Positions 36,748-45,700 of a DNA stretch of 54,655 nucleotides are shown here, piece by piece. The notes below the pieces were generated by a model. It had not been told where the DNA came from. It worked only from the letters and a program-made list of their open reading frames with translations, and did no database searches. Numbering within the stretch: the stretch's first letter is position 1; each line of letters opens with the position of its first letter. The stretch is from Planctomycetia bacterium (GTDB lineage: Bacteria > Planctomycetota > Planctomycetia > Pirellulales > PNKZ01), in NCBI GenBank assembly GCA_021413845.1, contig JAIOPP010000149.1:1-54655 (forward strand), in the 5' to 3' direction. The translations under genes and the position numbers were made by a program.

Positions 36748-39375
36748 ATGCTTAAATCGTTCCTCGCCGTTCTCCTGCTTGCGGCACCCGCGACGGCTGC
36801 GGAGGTCGTGTTGTTTCGCGACGGCAAGTCCGATTATGAAATCGTGTTGCCGGATGCCTCGCCGACCCCGGAGTTCGCGGCTTGCTTAAAGCAAACAGCG
36901 AGGCTCGTGCAGTCGGCGTTCAAGGCCAACGGCGTCGAGATCGGTATCGTCGCCGAGAAGGAGCACGACGCCGCGAAGCCGGCGATCTTTCTCGGATCGA
37001 CGAACTTCGCCCTGAAGAACGGCGTCGACACCGAAAAGCTCGTCGATTGGAGCTATGTGCTCAGAGTCGTCGGACGCGATGTGATCGTCGCCGGCCACGA
37101 TCAACCGACGCCGCTGCCGATCGATCCGAGAACGAAGCAAGGGGAAGGTTGGGATCGCGTCGGCACGGCGAAGGCCGCCGTGGATTTTCTGCGGCAGTAC
37201 CTGGGAGTTCGGTTTCTCTATCCGGACCTTCCGGTTCGCACTCCGATCAGCGGCGCGGCCGGCATCGACTTGGTGAAGTCGCCGGCGATCGAGTATCTGC
37301 CGCTTAAGGCTGCCGTCTTGCCTGGCGATCTCAATGTCGCGAAAACTCCGGTGATGCGCGGCAACATGTCGTATCCGGCGAGCGCCAACTTCTACGACTT
37401 GGCGCACAACCGGTTCCCGCGCGTCGACGAACCGTTCGGCGCGCACACTTGGGAAACCGCGATTCCGGCCGCAAAGTACAACGCCGAGCATCCCGAATAC
37501 TTCGCGCTGCTGAGCGGCAAACGTTGGAAGGCCGGCGACGGAAATGCGCAATACTGCCTCTCGAATCCCGACGTGCAGGAGTTGATTTACCGGCACATGG
37601 CGAAGCAGTTCGATGAAGGGAGCGCGGCGGTCGACCTCGGCCAGCCCGACGGCTTCCGCGAGTGCCAATGCGAGGAGTGCGCGAAGCTTTACGACACCGG
37701 CAAGGATTGGAGCGAGAAGATTTGGATCTTCGATCGGATCATCGCGGAACGGCTGTTGAAATCGCACCCGACGAAATACGTCACGCTGGTGTCGTATATT
37801 CTCACGGAGAATCCCCCGAAGACCTACTCGAAGTTTCCCGCCAACGTGCGCGTGATGTTGACCGGCACGAATGAGGAAGACATCGCGCCGTGGCGCAAGG
37901 CGGAAGTGCCGGCCGGCTTCTACGGTTACATTTACAATTCTTGCCCGAACTTGGCCACGCGCTACACGCCGATGCGCACGCCGACCTATGTGGAAGCGCA
38001 AGTCAAACGGCTCACCGCGAACAAAATCGACTCGATCTATCGCGACGGCAACGGCTTCCTCTTCGGCACGGAAGGGCCCGTGTATTACACGATGGGGCGG
38101 ATGTTCGACGACCCGCAGCGGAACTCCGCGAAAGAGCTGCTGCCCGAGTTTTACGAGGCGGCGTTCGGCAAAGCGGCGACGAGCATGCGCTCGTTCTACG
38201 AGCAGCTCTATCACGCCATCAATCTCTACTCCGACCATATCGGCACGCGGAACGATGCTTGGACCTATCGCACGGTCGAAGGGCGCGGCCGGAAGTCGGT
38301 GACCGATCCGTTTCAATTCATCGCGTTCCTCTATCCGCCGAACGTCCTTTCCTCGCTCGATGCCGATCTCTCGCAAGCCGAGCGCTCGGCCGATACGGTT
38401 AAGGTGAAGACGCGGCTGGCGCTGGTCCGTCGCGAGTTCGAGTGGATTCGCAATCTGGCTCGCGTGGTGCATCTGTATCATGCGTTCGAGCTGCAACCGG
38501 ACGGGCCGTCGCGCGAGCGGTTGCTCGACGCGATCGACCGACGCAACGCCGCGGTCGATGCGCTCTACGGCGACCGCGGAAGCCCGAAGTCCGACGGCGA
38601 CTGGGCACAGGTTTTGTTTCCCATCATCGGACACGACGCGCACCACCTGCGATTAAAATACGACGGCTATCAAGAGCCCTATTCGCGCACGTGCCTCAAC
38701 TGGGACACGAAGGCGATGCGCAGCGCTCCGCTGCCGGGCAAGAAACGCCTGACCGTGGCCGCGGCGCAATCGGAGGTAACGTTCGATAGCCCGATCTGGA
38801 AGGATGCCGCTGCGAATGAGTTGACACTCGTAACCCCGCTGATCGGGCTGCCGCGCAAGACGACGGTGCGTCTGCTTTACGACAAGACGAACCTCTACTT
38901 GCGGGCCGAATGCGATTTGGAGCCGGCGGCCGCGACCGAGTTTCCCGTCTATGGCCGCGACACCGACCTACGGGGGCAAGAAGCGATTGATCTCTACCTT
39001 GCGCCGCAAGCCGGGAGCGACGTCGCGTATCGATTTATGTCCGGCGCGGATGCCAAGAGCCGGTGGGATGCCGCGGCCGGTTTTATTACCGATGCGATCG
39101 ATCCTCGGTACGGGCAAGACGATCCAACCTGGAACGGCGAGTGGCGAAACGAAACGCGGGTCGATGCGAAAGCCGCTCGCTGGGAGGCCTTGATCACGAT
39201 TCCTTTCAAGAGCCTCGGCGTGCAACCACCGAGCGCGGGAACGACCTGGCGCGGCAACATCGCTCGTTACCATCCTCTACGTCCGTACAAGGTCGATCGC
39301 TCGATCTGGTCGTCGACGCTCGGGAATGCGAGCATGGACGACAGAAGCGTGTTCGGCGAGATCGTGTTCGAGTAG
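36748..39375 (+). CDS. DUF4838 protein with CBM9-like C-terminal domain (copy 1)
   Basis: This 875-residue exported protein (signal MLKSFLAVLLLAAPATAA) has a GH20b/GH67-N-like N-terminal domain, visible as LKQTARLVQSAFKANG. DUF4838 follows (about residues 150-450), with HTWETAIPAAKYNAEHPEYF, SNPDVQELIY and a CxCxxC cluster (Cys306, Cys308, Cys311) that may bind metal. The C-terminal part from about 675 is a carbohydrate-binding CBM9-like domain, with VRLLYDKTNLYLRAECDLEP. DUF4838 proteins are considered putative glycosidases, but the substrate is not known. The start ATG at 36748 follows the LysR intergenic region. Paralogue of the next gene, 59 bp downstream. Confidence 0.85.
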   Translation: MLKSFLAVLLLAAPATAAEVVLFRDGKSDYEIVLPDASPTPEFAACLKQTARLVQSAFKANGVEIGIVAEKEHDAAKPAIFLGSTNFALKNGVDTEKLVDWSYVLRVVGRDVIVAGHDQPTPLPIDPRTKQGEGWDRVGTAKAAVDFLRQYLGVRFLYPDLPVRTPISGAAGIDLVKSPAIEYLPLKAAVLPGDLNVAKTPVMRGNMSYPASANFYDLAHNRFPRVDEPFGAHTWETAIPAAKYNAEHPEYFALLSGKRWKAGDGNAQYCLSNPDVQELIYRHMAKQFDEGSAAVDLGQPDGFRECQCEECAKLYDTGKDWSEKIWIFDRIIAERLLKSHPTKYVTLVSYILTENPPKTYSKFPANVRVMLTGTNEEDIAPWRKAEVPAGFYGYIYNSCPNLATRYTPMRTPTYVEAQVKRLTANKIDSIYRDGNGFLFGTEGPVYYTMGRMFDDPQRNSAKELLPEFYEAAFGKAATSMRSFYEQLYHAINLYSDHIGTRNDAWTYRTVEGRGRKSVTDPFQFIAFLYPPNVLSSLDADLSQAERSADTVKVKTRLALVRREFEWIRNLARVVHLYHAFELQPDGPSRERLLDAIDRRNAAVDALYGDRGSPKSDGDWAQVLFPIIGHDAHHLRLKYDGYQEPYSRTCLNWDTKAMRSAPLPGKKRLTVAAAQSEVTFDSPIWKDAAANELTLVTPLIGLPRKTTVRLLYDKTNLYLRAECDLEPAAATEFPVYGRDTDLRGQEAIDLYLAPQAGSDVAYRFMSGADAKSRWDAAAGFITDAIDPRYGQDDPTWNGEWRNETRVDAKAARWEALITIPFKSLGVQPPSAGTTWRGNIARYHPLRPYKVDRSIWSSTLGNASMDDRSVFGEIVFE

Positions 39376-39434
39376 GCTGGGAAATCGGTTTCGTTTTCGG
39401 GGCGCGACACACAGACGGAGAGCGAGCGTTCGCC

Positions 39435-41888
39435 ATGTTGAATCGCATCCTCATCGTGCCGATCGCGATCGTGTCGCTGCAATTCGTAGCGCTGCAAGCG
39501 GCGGACGTACCGCTTGTCGCCGAAGGAAAGCCGCGCGCGGCGATCGTCATCGCCGAAAAGCCGGCGCGATTGGTCAAGCTCGCGGCGGAAGAACTCCAAA
39601 GCTATCTGTTCAAGATTTCCGGCGCTACGTTGCCGATCGTGCATGCGCCTCCGAATAACGGCGACACGGCGATCTACATCGGCCGGAGCACGGCAACGGA
39701 CGCGCTGAAGATCGGCGACGAAGGATTGAAGTACGGCGCGTTTCGCATAGTCGCCGGCGAGAACCACGTCGTATTGTTGGGGCACGACCTCGACTTCATT
39801 CCTAAAGAGCCCTGGGCGCCGCATTACGGACACACTCCGAAGATGCTCGCCGACTGGGACAAGCTCACCGGGGAAAAGTGGGGCAATCCGATCGGGGCGA
39901 GTTTGATGCGCGGCTACAACAAGCCGCTCGGTTTGTGGCATGCCGATCGAGGAGGATCGCTGCAGGCCGTGTATGAATTGCTTCGGCGACTCGGTGTGCG
40001 GTGGTATATGCCGGGCGAACTGGGAGAGATCGTGCCGAAGACGGCGACGGTCAAGCTCGCGCCAACCGACGAAACCATTCGCCCGGACTTCGCGCAACGA
40101 GAATTTCATTTCACGTTCTACTGGGGTGCGACGAAAGACGACATTCTCTGGACACTCCGCCTGGGCCTCAACCACGGCGACGAAGTGCGCGGGCTCGGCG
40201 AACCCGGCCACGGCATGAGCGCCGTCACGATGCGCGACGAAACGAAGCAAGCGCATCCCGAATACTACGCCCTTTGGAACGGCAAGCGAGCGGTGGCGCA
40301 CTACGGAGGGGCGCAATGCTTGTCGTCGGAGGGACTGCTGCAGCAGAACGTGAAATACGTGCGCGCGATGTTCGATCTCTACGACGAGCCGATGGTTTCC
40401 GTCATGCCGGAAGATGGCTACAGCAATGCCTGCGAGTGCGAGCTTTGCCGCGGCAAAGAAACGCCGGCGCGTGGCTTCAGCGGCAAGATCTCCGACTATG
40501 TGTGGGACTACGTGAACCGCGTTGCCGTCGAAGTTTACAAGACGCACCCGCACAAGAAGGTGAGTTGCTTCGCGTACGGCACCTACACCCAGCCGCCGGG
40601 GAAGATCGCGAAGCTGAGCCCGAACTTAGTCGTCGGCATCGTGCAGCCGCGGCGGTTTTTCAACGATCCGGCGAAACGAAAGGAATTCGTCGACCTACGG
40701 CAAGCGTGGATCAAGAAACTGCCCTCGGCCGAGCCGCTGATGATCTGGGAGCATTATCCCTTCACGGCGCCGGGCAAGCCGTCGTACGGAGTTCCCGCTT
40801 ACTTTCCGCATCTGATCGCCGAAGACCTCCGGTCGTTGAAGGGAATCTCGCAAGGGGAAGTGATCGAGGTAATGTTCGACGAGAAGAAGTCGTATGGACT
40901 GCACGCGCCGGCGTTCAATCATTTGAATCTTTACGTGACGACGCGCCTCTATTGGGACGCCGAGCAAAACATCGACGCCTTGCTCGCCGAATACTATCGC
41001 AACTTCTACGGCCCTGCGGCCGCGGAGATGCAGGCCTTCATCGAATACTCCGAAGCGAGCTGGCGCGACCTTGCCAAAAGCGGGGATAAGAAGAGCGTCG
41101 AAAAGATCGAGCGGATGTTCGTCTTGCTCGCTAAGGCCAAGGAAAAGGCTCCGCCTGATTCCGCTTACGGACAACGCATCGCGCTGCTTGCGGATTACCT
41201 TCGCCCGATGGCCGAGCTGCGCGAGCAACTGGCGAAAGGCCGCGGCAACGTCCCTTCGGCACGAGCCACGAAGCTCTCGAAGGTCGGCATCAAGATCGAC
41301 GGCAAACTCGATGAGCCGGCCTGGAAGGGGCTCGCCGCTTACGGTTTCGGCGAGCTAGAGACGGGCCGCGTACCGGCGTTCAAAAGCTCGTTTCGCACCT
41401 GCTGGGCCGACGGCAATCTCTACTTCGGCATCACTTGTTCCGACCGCGACACGAAGACCCTCAACATCGGCACGCGAAAGAACGAAGATGGCCGCATCTG
41501 GAACGGCGACTGCGTCGAGCTGTTGCTGGAAACGCAGATCCACTCCTATTATCAACTCGTCGTGAATCCGGCCGGCGCGATCATCGATCTCGATCGCAAA
41601 GGAGGACTCAACGAAAGTTGGTCGTCTGAAGCCGAGGTTGCCGCTCACATCAGCGAGGATTCATGGACCGTCGAGATTCGCATTCCCATGGCCGGCGACG
41701 GTAAGACGGAGAATATCGATCCGCTGCATGGGGTGTCGGGCCGCGAGCCGACGGAGCTTTATCCCTGGTATATCAACGTCTGCCGACAACGAGTACGCGA
41801 CAACGGCTCGGAACTCTCGGCCTTCTCGCCGACCTCGAAAAACGACTTTCACGACATGCTGAAATTCGGATCGCTCTATGCCAAATAA
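39435..41888 (+). CDS. DUF4838 protein with CBM9-like C-terminal domain (copy 2)
   Basis: An 817-residue paralogue of the preceding gene. The signal peptide is MLNRILIVPIAIVSLQFVAL. A GH67-N-like domain follows (KLAAEELQSYLFKISGATLP), then DUF4838 with HPEYYALWNGKRAV and a CxCxxC cluster (Cys333, Cys335, Cys338). A C-terminal CBM9-like module begins near residue 615: IDGKLDEPAWKGL, then NLYFGITCSDRD. The N-terminal half has an unusually large insert, LLGHDLDFIPKEPWAPHYGH. The longer frame starting at 39063 overlaps the previous gene and is rejected. The product shares its layout but differs in detail from copy 1, so the pair probably splits substrates or acts in sequence. Confidence 0.84.
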   Translation: MLNRILIVPIAIVSLQFVALQAADVPLVAEGKPRAAIVIAEKPARLVKLAAEELQSYLFKISGATLPIVHAPPNNGDTAIYIGRSTATDALKIGDEGLKYGAFRIVAGENHVVLLGHDLDFIPKEPWAPHYGHTPKMLADWDKLTGEKWGNPIGASLMRGYNKPLGLWHADRGGSLQAVYELLRRLGVRWYMPGELGEIVPKTATVKLAPTDETIRPDFAQREFHFTFYWGATKDDILWTLRLGLNHGDEVRGLGEPGHGMSAVTMRDETKQAHPEYYALWNGKRAVAHYGGAQCLSSEGLLQQNVKYVRAMFDLYDEPMVSVMPEDGYSNACECELCRGKETPARGFSGKISDYVWDYVNRVAVEVYKTHPHKKVSCFAYGTYTQPPGKIAKLSPNLVVGIVQPRRFFNDPAKRKEFVDLRQAWIKKLPSAEPLMIWEHYPFTAPGKPSYGVPAYFPHLIAEDLRSLKGISQGEVIEVMFDEKKSYGLHAPAFNHLNLYVTTRLYWDAEQNIDALLAEYYRNFYGPAAAEMQAFIEYSEASWRDLAKSGDKKSVEKIERMFVLLAKAKEKAPPDSAYGQRIALLADYLRPMAELREQLAKGRGNVPSARATKLSKVGIKIDGKLDEPAWKGLAAYGFGELETGRVPAFKSSFRTCWADGNLYFGITCSDRDTKTLNIGTRKNEDGRIWNGDCVELLLETQIHSYYQLVVNPAGAIIDLDRKGGLNESWSSEAEVAAHISEDSWTVEIRIPMAGDGKTENIDPLHGVSGREPTELYPWYINVCRQRVRDNGSELSAFSPTSKNDFHDMLKFGSLYAK

Positions 41889-42663
41889 ACTTTACGCACG
41901 CCAGCAGCGCACGCTCTTCCTACTGTTCGCGAGCCTCGTTGCGCCGGCATCGTCGGCCGTGGCCGACTACGTGGAAGATCGCCAAGCGGCGATGAAGCTC
42001 ACGGCTGCCGGGAAGCACGAAGAAGCTTTCGCTGCATTCCGGAAGCTGGCCCAAGGCAAGGTGACGCCGTTTCAGCAGACCGATGCACTCGAACACGCTT
42101 CGCAATGCGCGCTGCGCTTGAAGCGCCTCGAAGAAGCGATGGAGGTCGCGAAGCAGATCCCGCTGCCGGCGCATGCCAAGCTCGCCCAGATGCGCGTGCT
42201 CGGAGACAGCTACGGGTCGAATGAAATCGTCAAGCAGTTCGGCGACGAAGATTTATTGCGCTGGCCCGACGGCATCATCGCCGACGGGGCATTTGCACGC
42301 GGCAGTGCGTGGTTCGTCGTGAAGGATGGATCACGAGCGGAGCAAGACCTTCTCTTGGCGGCCTCCTATGCCACGGAAGAAAACCTGCGCGGACAAATCT
42401 GGCTCAGCCTCGGCGCGACCTATCGGCAATACTTGAAAGACGACGCGAAAGCGATCGCGGCGTATCGCCGAACGTACGAGACGGCGAACGAATTCAAGCA
42501 TTGCAGCGCCGCAGTTGCGATCGCCGGAATCCTTCGCAGCCAAAGCCGTGAGGCCGAGGCCCAGGCCGAGTTGCAGCGCATCGATGAGCGCAAGATGACG
42601 ATTCCCGTTTACCGCGATATGCTACTCAAGGCCAAGGCCGCGACCGTTCCGAATCACCAATAA
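41878..42663 (+). CDS. small exported TPR-like protein
   Basis: This 261-residue protein overlaps the DUF4838 gene by 11 bases, so translation is probably coupled. After a short hydrophobic N terminus (TLFLLFASLVAPASSAVA) it is built of helical hairpins with TPR/SEL1-like spacing: AAGKHEEAFAAFRKLAQG, LKRLEEAMEVAKQIP and YLKDDAKAIAAYRRTYETA. No catalytic motif is seen. A scaffold or adaptor in the envelope is the simplest reading, serving the enzymes encoded around it. It is not a recognised family beyond TPR-like repeats. Confidence 0.72.
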   Translation: MPNKLYARQQRTLFLLFASLVAPASSAVADYVEDRQAAMKLTAAGKHEEAFAAFRKLAQGKVTPFQQTDALEHASQCALRLKRLEEAMEVAKQIPLPAHAKLAQMRVLGDSYGSNEIVKQFGDEDLLRWPDGIIADGAFARGSAWFVVKDGSRAEQDLLLAASYATEENLRGQIWLSLGATYRQYLKDDAKAIAAYRRTYETANEFKHCSAAVAIAGILRSQSREAEAQAELQRIDERKMTIPVYRDMLLKAKAATVPNHQ

Positions 42664-42682
42664 CTTTCGCTCGAATAACACG

Positions 42683-44296
42683 ATGCCTCGAATCATGCCG
42701 AACATTCGCTTCCGAATTCTCAGTGCGTTGCTATGCGGAGCTTTCGCCGTGCTGCTTGCCGCCGAGCCGCTGCGTGCCGAAGTCACGGTCGTTGAGCGAG
42801 ACGACTGCATTCGCATCACCGTCGATGGCCAGGTCTTCACAGAATGGCGGTATAAGGATTGGGTCGCGCCGTTTCTGTATCCGGTCGTCGGGCCGAACGG
42901 TGAGAACGTCACGCGGCACTATCCGATGAAGTCGGGCATGCCGGGCGAAGAGCAAGATCACCCGTGGCACCGCTCGATTCGCTTTTCGCATAGCGACGTA
43001 AACGGCTTCAACTTTTGGTGGGCGCCCGGCAAAGAGAGGGCAGGGCACACAGCCGAGATCAAGCTCGAAAAAATCGAGCGACTCACCTCGGGCAAGACCG
43101 GCGAAGCGATTTTTTGGAATCAATGGCTCGGCGACGGCAAGCTTGTCTTGCGCGAGAAGGTGCGACTCGCGGTCACACCGCTCGCCGGCCATCAGACATT
43201 GCTGGACTACGACATCGAACTCCATGCCGGAGCTGCGCCGGTCGTGTTCGGCGATAAGCGCGACGGTGGCTTGCTCGTACGCGTGGCGGGAACGATGAAG
43301 GTCGAAGACGAGAAGGGAAATAAATTCCAAGGGACGATCGTCAACAGCCGCGGCGACCGCAACGCCGACGCTTGGGGAAAACAAGCCGAATGGACCGACT
43401 ACTTCGGGCCCGACGCTACCGGCAAGACGGTCGGCATCGCGATATTCGATCATCCTTCGAACTTGCGATTCCCTACGCATTGGCATGCTCGAACCTACGG
43501 CCTGATGACGGCCAATCGCTTCGGAACGGATCACTTTCTCGGAAAGTACGGCGACCACAAGACGTTGATCTGCGCGCCGGCTAAGAACTGCAATTGCCCC
43601 GCCTGCGAGTCGCACTCGGGCGACTACACGATTCCCGCCGGCGGGAGCTTGAAGCTCCGAAATCGATTCTATATCCACCACGGCGACGCAACGACGGCCG
43701 ACGTCGCGCAGCAGTATCGCGATTACACGTCCGATCCGGAATCGACGTTGGCCCTCATGCAAGCGTTGATGCGGCAATTCAAGTCGAGCACTCTGGTCGA
43801 GCAATATGCGAACACCGATTTTACCGCTTGGCCGGCCGAGTTCGCGGCGCAAAGAAGCGAAGCGCTGCGACTGCGCGCTTTGGCATATTCCGTCGTGAAG
43901 AAGGGGAAGAAATCGGAAGAAGACTACAAGTCGGCGATCAAGCTCGACCCGGAAAACGGCGGGCTATGGATGGGCCTCGCCGACAACTACGCGAATGCGC
44001 TCGACGATTCGCCACAAGCCGAGGCCGCATATCGGCGCGTGTTGGAGCTCACCGGAAAAACGTACGGCTGGATGCCTATTCAAGCGACCATCTCCTTGGC
44101 GCGAAGTTTCATCGATCGGGCCAAGCCCGACGAGGCGTTGAAGCTGCTCAAGGAGCTCGACGCCGTAACCACGATGGCCCCGGCGTGGCGCATCAAGATC
44201 TTGCGAACCTACGGCCATGCCTACGCCGCGCAAGGCAAAGAAGAAGCCTCGCTCGCCAAGTTTCGCGAGGCATTGAAACTGGAAGCGACGAAGTAG
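42683..44296 (+). CDS. DUF6807 (PmoA-like) protein with TPR C-terminal half
   Basis: A 537-residue exported protein (signal RILSALLCGAFAVLLAA). Its first half matches the DUF6807/PmoA-like family: TEWRYKDWVAPFLYPVVGP, DHPWHRSIRFSHSDVNGF, FDHPSNLRFPTHWHARTYG. These supply His-rich metal- or carbohydrate-binding positions. A cysteine pair lies in NCNCPACESHSGDYT. The second half is TPR-like (about residues 360-537), ending LLKELDAV and AQGKEEASLAKFREALKLE. DUF6807 has no firmly established function. Gaps to the neighbours are about 20 bp on both sides, so it is part of one transcript. Confidence 0.83.
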   Translation: MPRIMPNIRFRILSALLCGAFAVLLAAEPLRAEVTVVERDDCIRITVDGQVFTEWRYKDWVAPFLYPVVGPNGENVTRHYPMKSGMPGEEQDHPWHRSIRFSHSDVNGFNFWWAPGKERAGHTAEIKLEKIERLTSGKTGEAIFWNQWLGDGKLVLREKVRLAVTPLAGHQTLLDYDIELHAGAAPVVFGDKRDGGLLVRVAGTMKVEDEKGNKFQGTIVNSRGDRNADAWGKQAEWTDYFGPDATGKTVGIAIFDHPSNLRFPTHWHARTYGLMTANRFGTDHFLGKYGDHKTLICAPAKNCNCPACESHSGDYTIPAGGSLKLRNRFYIHHGDATTADVAQQYRDYTSDPESTLALMQALMRQFKSSTLVEQYANTDFTAWPAEFAAQRSEALRLRALAYSVVKKGKKSEEDYKSAIKLDPENGGLWMGLADNYANALDDSPQAEAAYRRVLELTGKTYGWMPIQATISLARSFIDRAKPDEALKLLKELDAVTTMAPAWRIKILRTYGHAYAAQGKEEASLAKFREALKLEATK

Positions 44297-44317
44297 GCAG
44301 CAGCATCGACTGGCGAC

Positions 44318-45700
44318 ATGAATCGAAAACCTAACGTGCATCGGATCGAATTCTTGAACATCACTCACATACTCAAAAGACTCCTGACGGCGCTGATCCT
44401 GTCGGGCTTCGCGAACATCGCCGCAGCGGAAGGGCCCTTCATGGCCGGCACGGCGAAAGTCGACATCACGCCGACCCCGGAAACCGCCGTCGATCTCTCC
44501 GGCCGGCATCTTGCGCCGCGCGACTCGCTCTATGCGCGCGTGCTCGTGCTCAAAGACGGCGACACATCGCTGGCGATCGTCTCGCTCGACTTGATCGTGT
44601 TCGCCTCGCCGAAGGTCGTCGCCGAAGCGAAAGCGAAATGGGGCGTCGATCATGTCATCCTCAGCGCCACGCACACGCATGCGGGCATGAACCCGCGCGG
44701 CATGCTCATTAAGCCTCCCGCGATGCCCGATTGGACGCGCAGCAACAAGGCTCCGGCCGACACGATCGATTGGCCCGGGCTTTCGGCGGACCCTTGGTAT
44801 GCCGCGACGGAAGAGAAGGTCGTCGCCGCGATCGGCACGGCGATGCAAAACCTTTTCCCGGCGCGCATTGCGTCCGGTAAAGGATCGTTCGACAGTGCCT
44901 ACATGGCGCACAACCGACGGCTGGTACGCAACGGCCGCGCGAGCCCGATGTGGGAAAATCCCGATCGCAAACCCACTTCGCCGATCGATCCTACGGTCGG
45001 CGTGATTCGCGTCGAAGATCTGGCGGGCAAGACTCGAGCGCTGGCCGTGCAATACGCTTGCCATCCGGTCGCGACGATGGGGGCCGGTGAAATGTCGCGA
45101 GATTTTCCGGGCGGGATGGTCGATTACGTCGAAGAGCAACTCGGCCCTGAGTGCCTCGCCATGTATCTGCAAGGCGCGCAGGGCGATATCGATCCGTACG
45201 ACTTGCACAATCTGCGGGGTGAGAATCGGTTCAATATCCCGAAGCAGGCCGGCATTTCGCTCGGCAAAGGAGCTTTGCGCATCGCGGCCGATCTGAAGAC
45301 TCGGCCTGAGAGCGATCGGGCCGCTCTCGAGATCAAAGAAAGCCTCCTCACGATCCCGAACCGCAGCGGCAACGGAACCACCGACGTAGGATTGCTCACC
45401 GTCGTCGTCGATCGGAATCTGGCGTTGATCGCGATTCCGGGCGAGCCGTTCATACAACATCAACTCGATCTCACGGCGCGCTCGCCGATCGCGAACACTT
45501 TCATCTTGGGAGTCGCCTACCCAGGCAAAGGGTCGCCGTTCGTCGTCTACATTCCGACGGTGCAAGCCGTGAAGGAAGGGGGCTACGGCGCCACGGAGTG
45601 CAGCTTCCTTGCCGCCGACGCGGGCGAACGGATCGTGGCCGAATGCCTCGGCAAGATCCAAGAACTTCTCGACGCGAAATCTACGGAGAAAAAGCAATGA
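44318..45700 (+). CDS. neutral ceramidase-like exported protein
   Basis: This 460-residue protein has the motif SATHTHAGM (His119, His121), typical of zinc-dependent neutral/alkaline ceramidases, followed by YACHPVATMGAGEMSRDFPG and LQGAQGDIDPYD. A hydrophobic leader is present after MNRKPN (KRLLTALILSGFANIAAAEG). Family members hydrolyse ceramide or, in bacteria, related acyl-amide glycolipids; planctomycetes encode many such proteins with unproven substrates. The C-terminal beta-domain of eukaryotic ceramidases is short here. It starts 22 bp after the DUF6807 gene and ends with an ATGA overlap with the dipeptidase. Confidence 0.82.
   Translation: MNRKPNVHRIEFLNITHILKRLLTALILSGFANIAAAEGPFMAGTAKVDITPTPETAVDLSGRHLAPRDSLYARVLVLKDGDTSLAIVSLDLIVFASPKVVAEAKAKWGVDHVILSATHTHAGMNPRGMLIKPPAMPDWTRSNKAPADTIDWPGLSADPWYAATEEKVVAAIGTAMQNLFPARIASGKGSFDSAYMAHNRRLVRNGRASPMWENPDRKPTSPIDPTVGVIRVEDLAGKTRALAVQYACHPVATMGAGEMSRDFPGGMVDYVEEQLGPECLAMYLQGAQGDIDPYDLHNLRGENRFNIPKQAGISLGKGALRIAADLKTRPESDRAALEIKESLLTIPNRSGNGTTDVGLLTVVVDRNLALIAIPGEPFIQHQLDLTARSPIANTFILGVAYPGKGSPFVVYIPTVQAVKEGGYGATECSFLAADAGERIVAECLGKIQELLDAKSTEKKQ

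Noticed and set aside
36886-38646. 586-residue minus-strand frame opposite DUF4838 copy 1
   Set aside because: Composition is typical of antisense GC-rich shadows, and the plus strand has a full protein with signal peptide and domains.
39063-39434. N-terminal extension of DUF4838 copy 2
   Set aside because: It overlaps the end of copy 1 in another frame; the ATG at 39435 begins a signal peptide.
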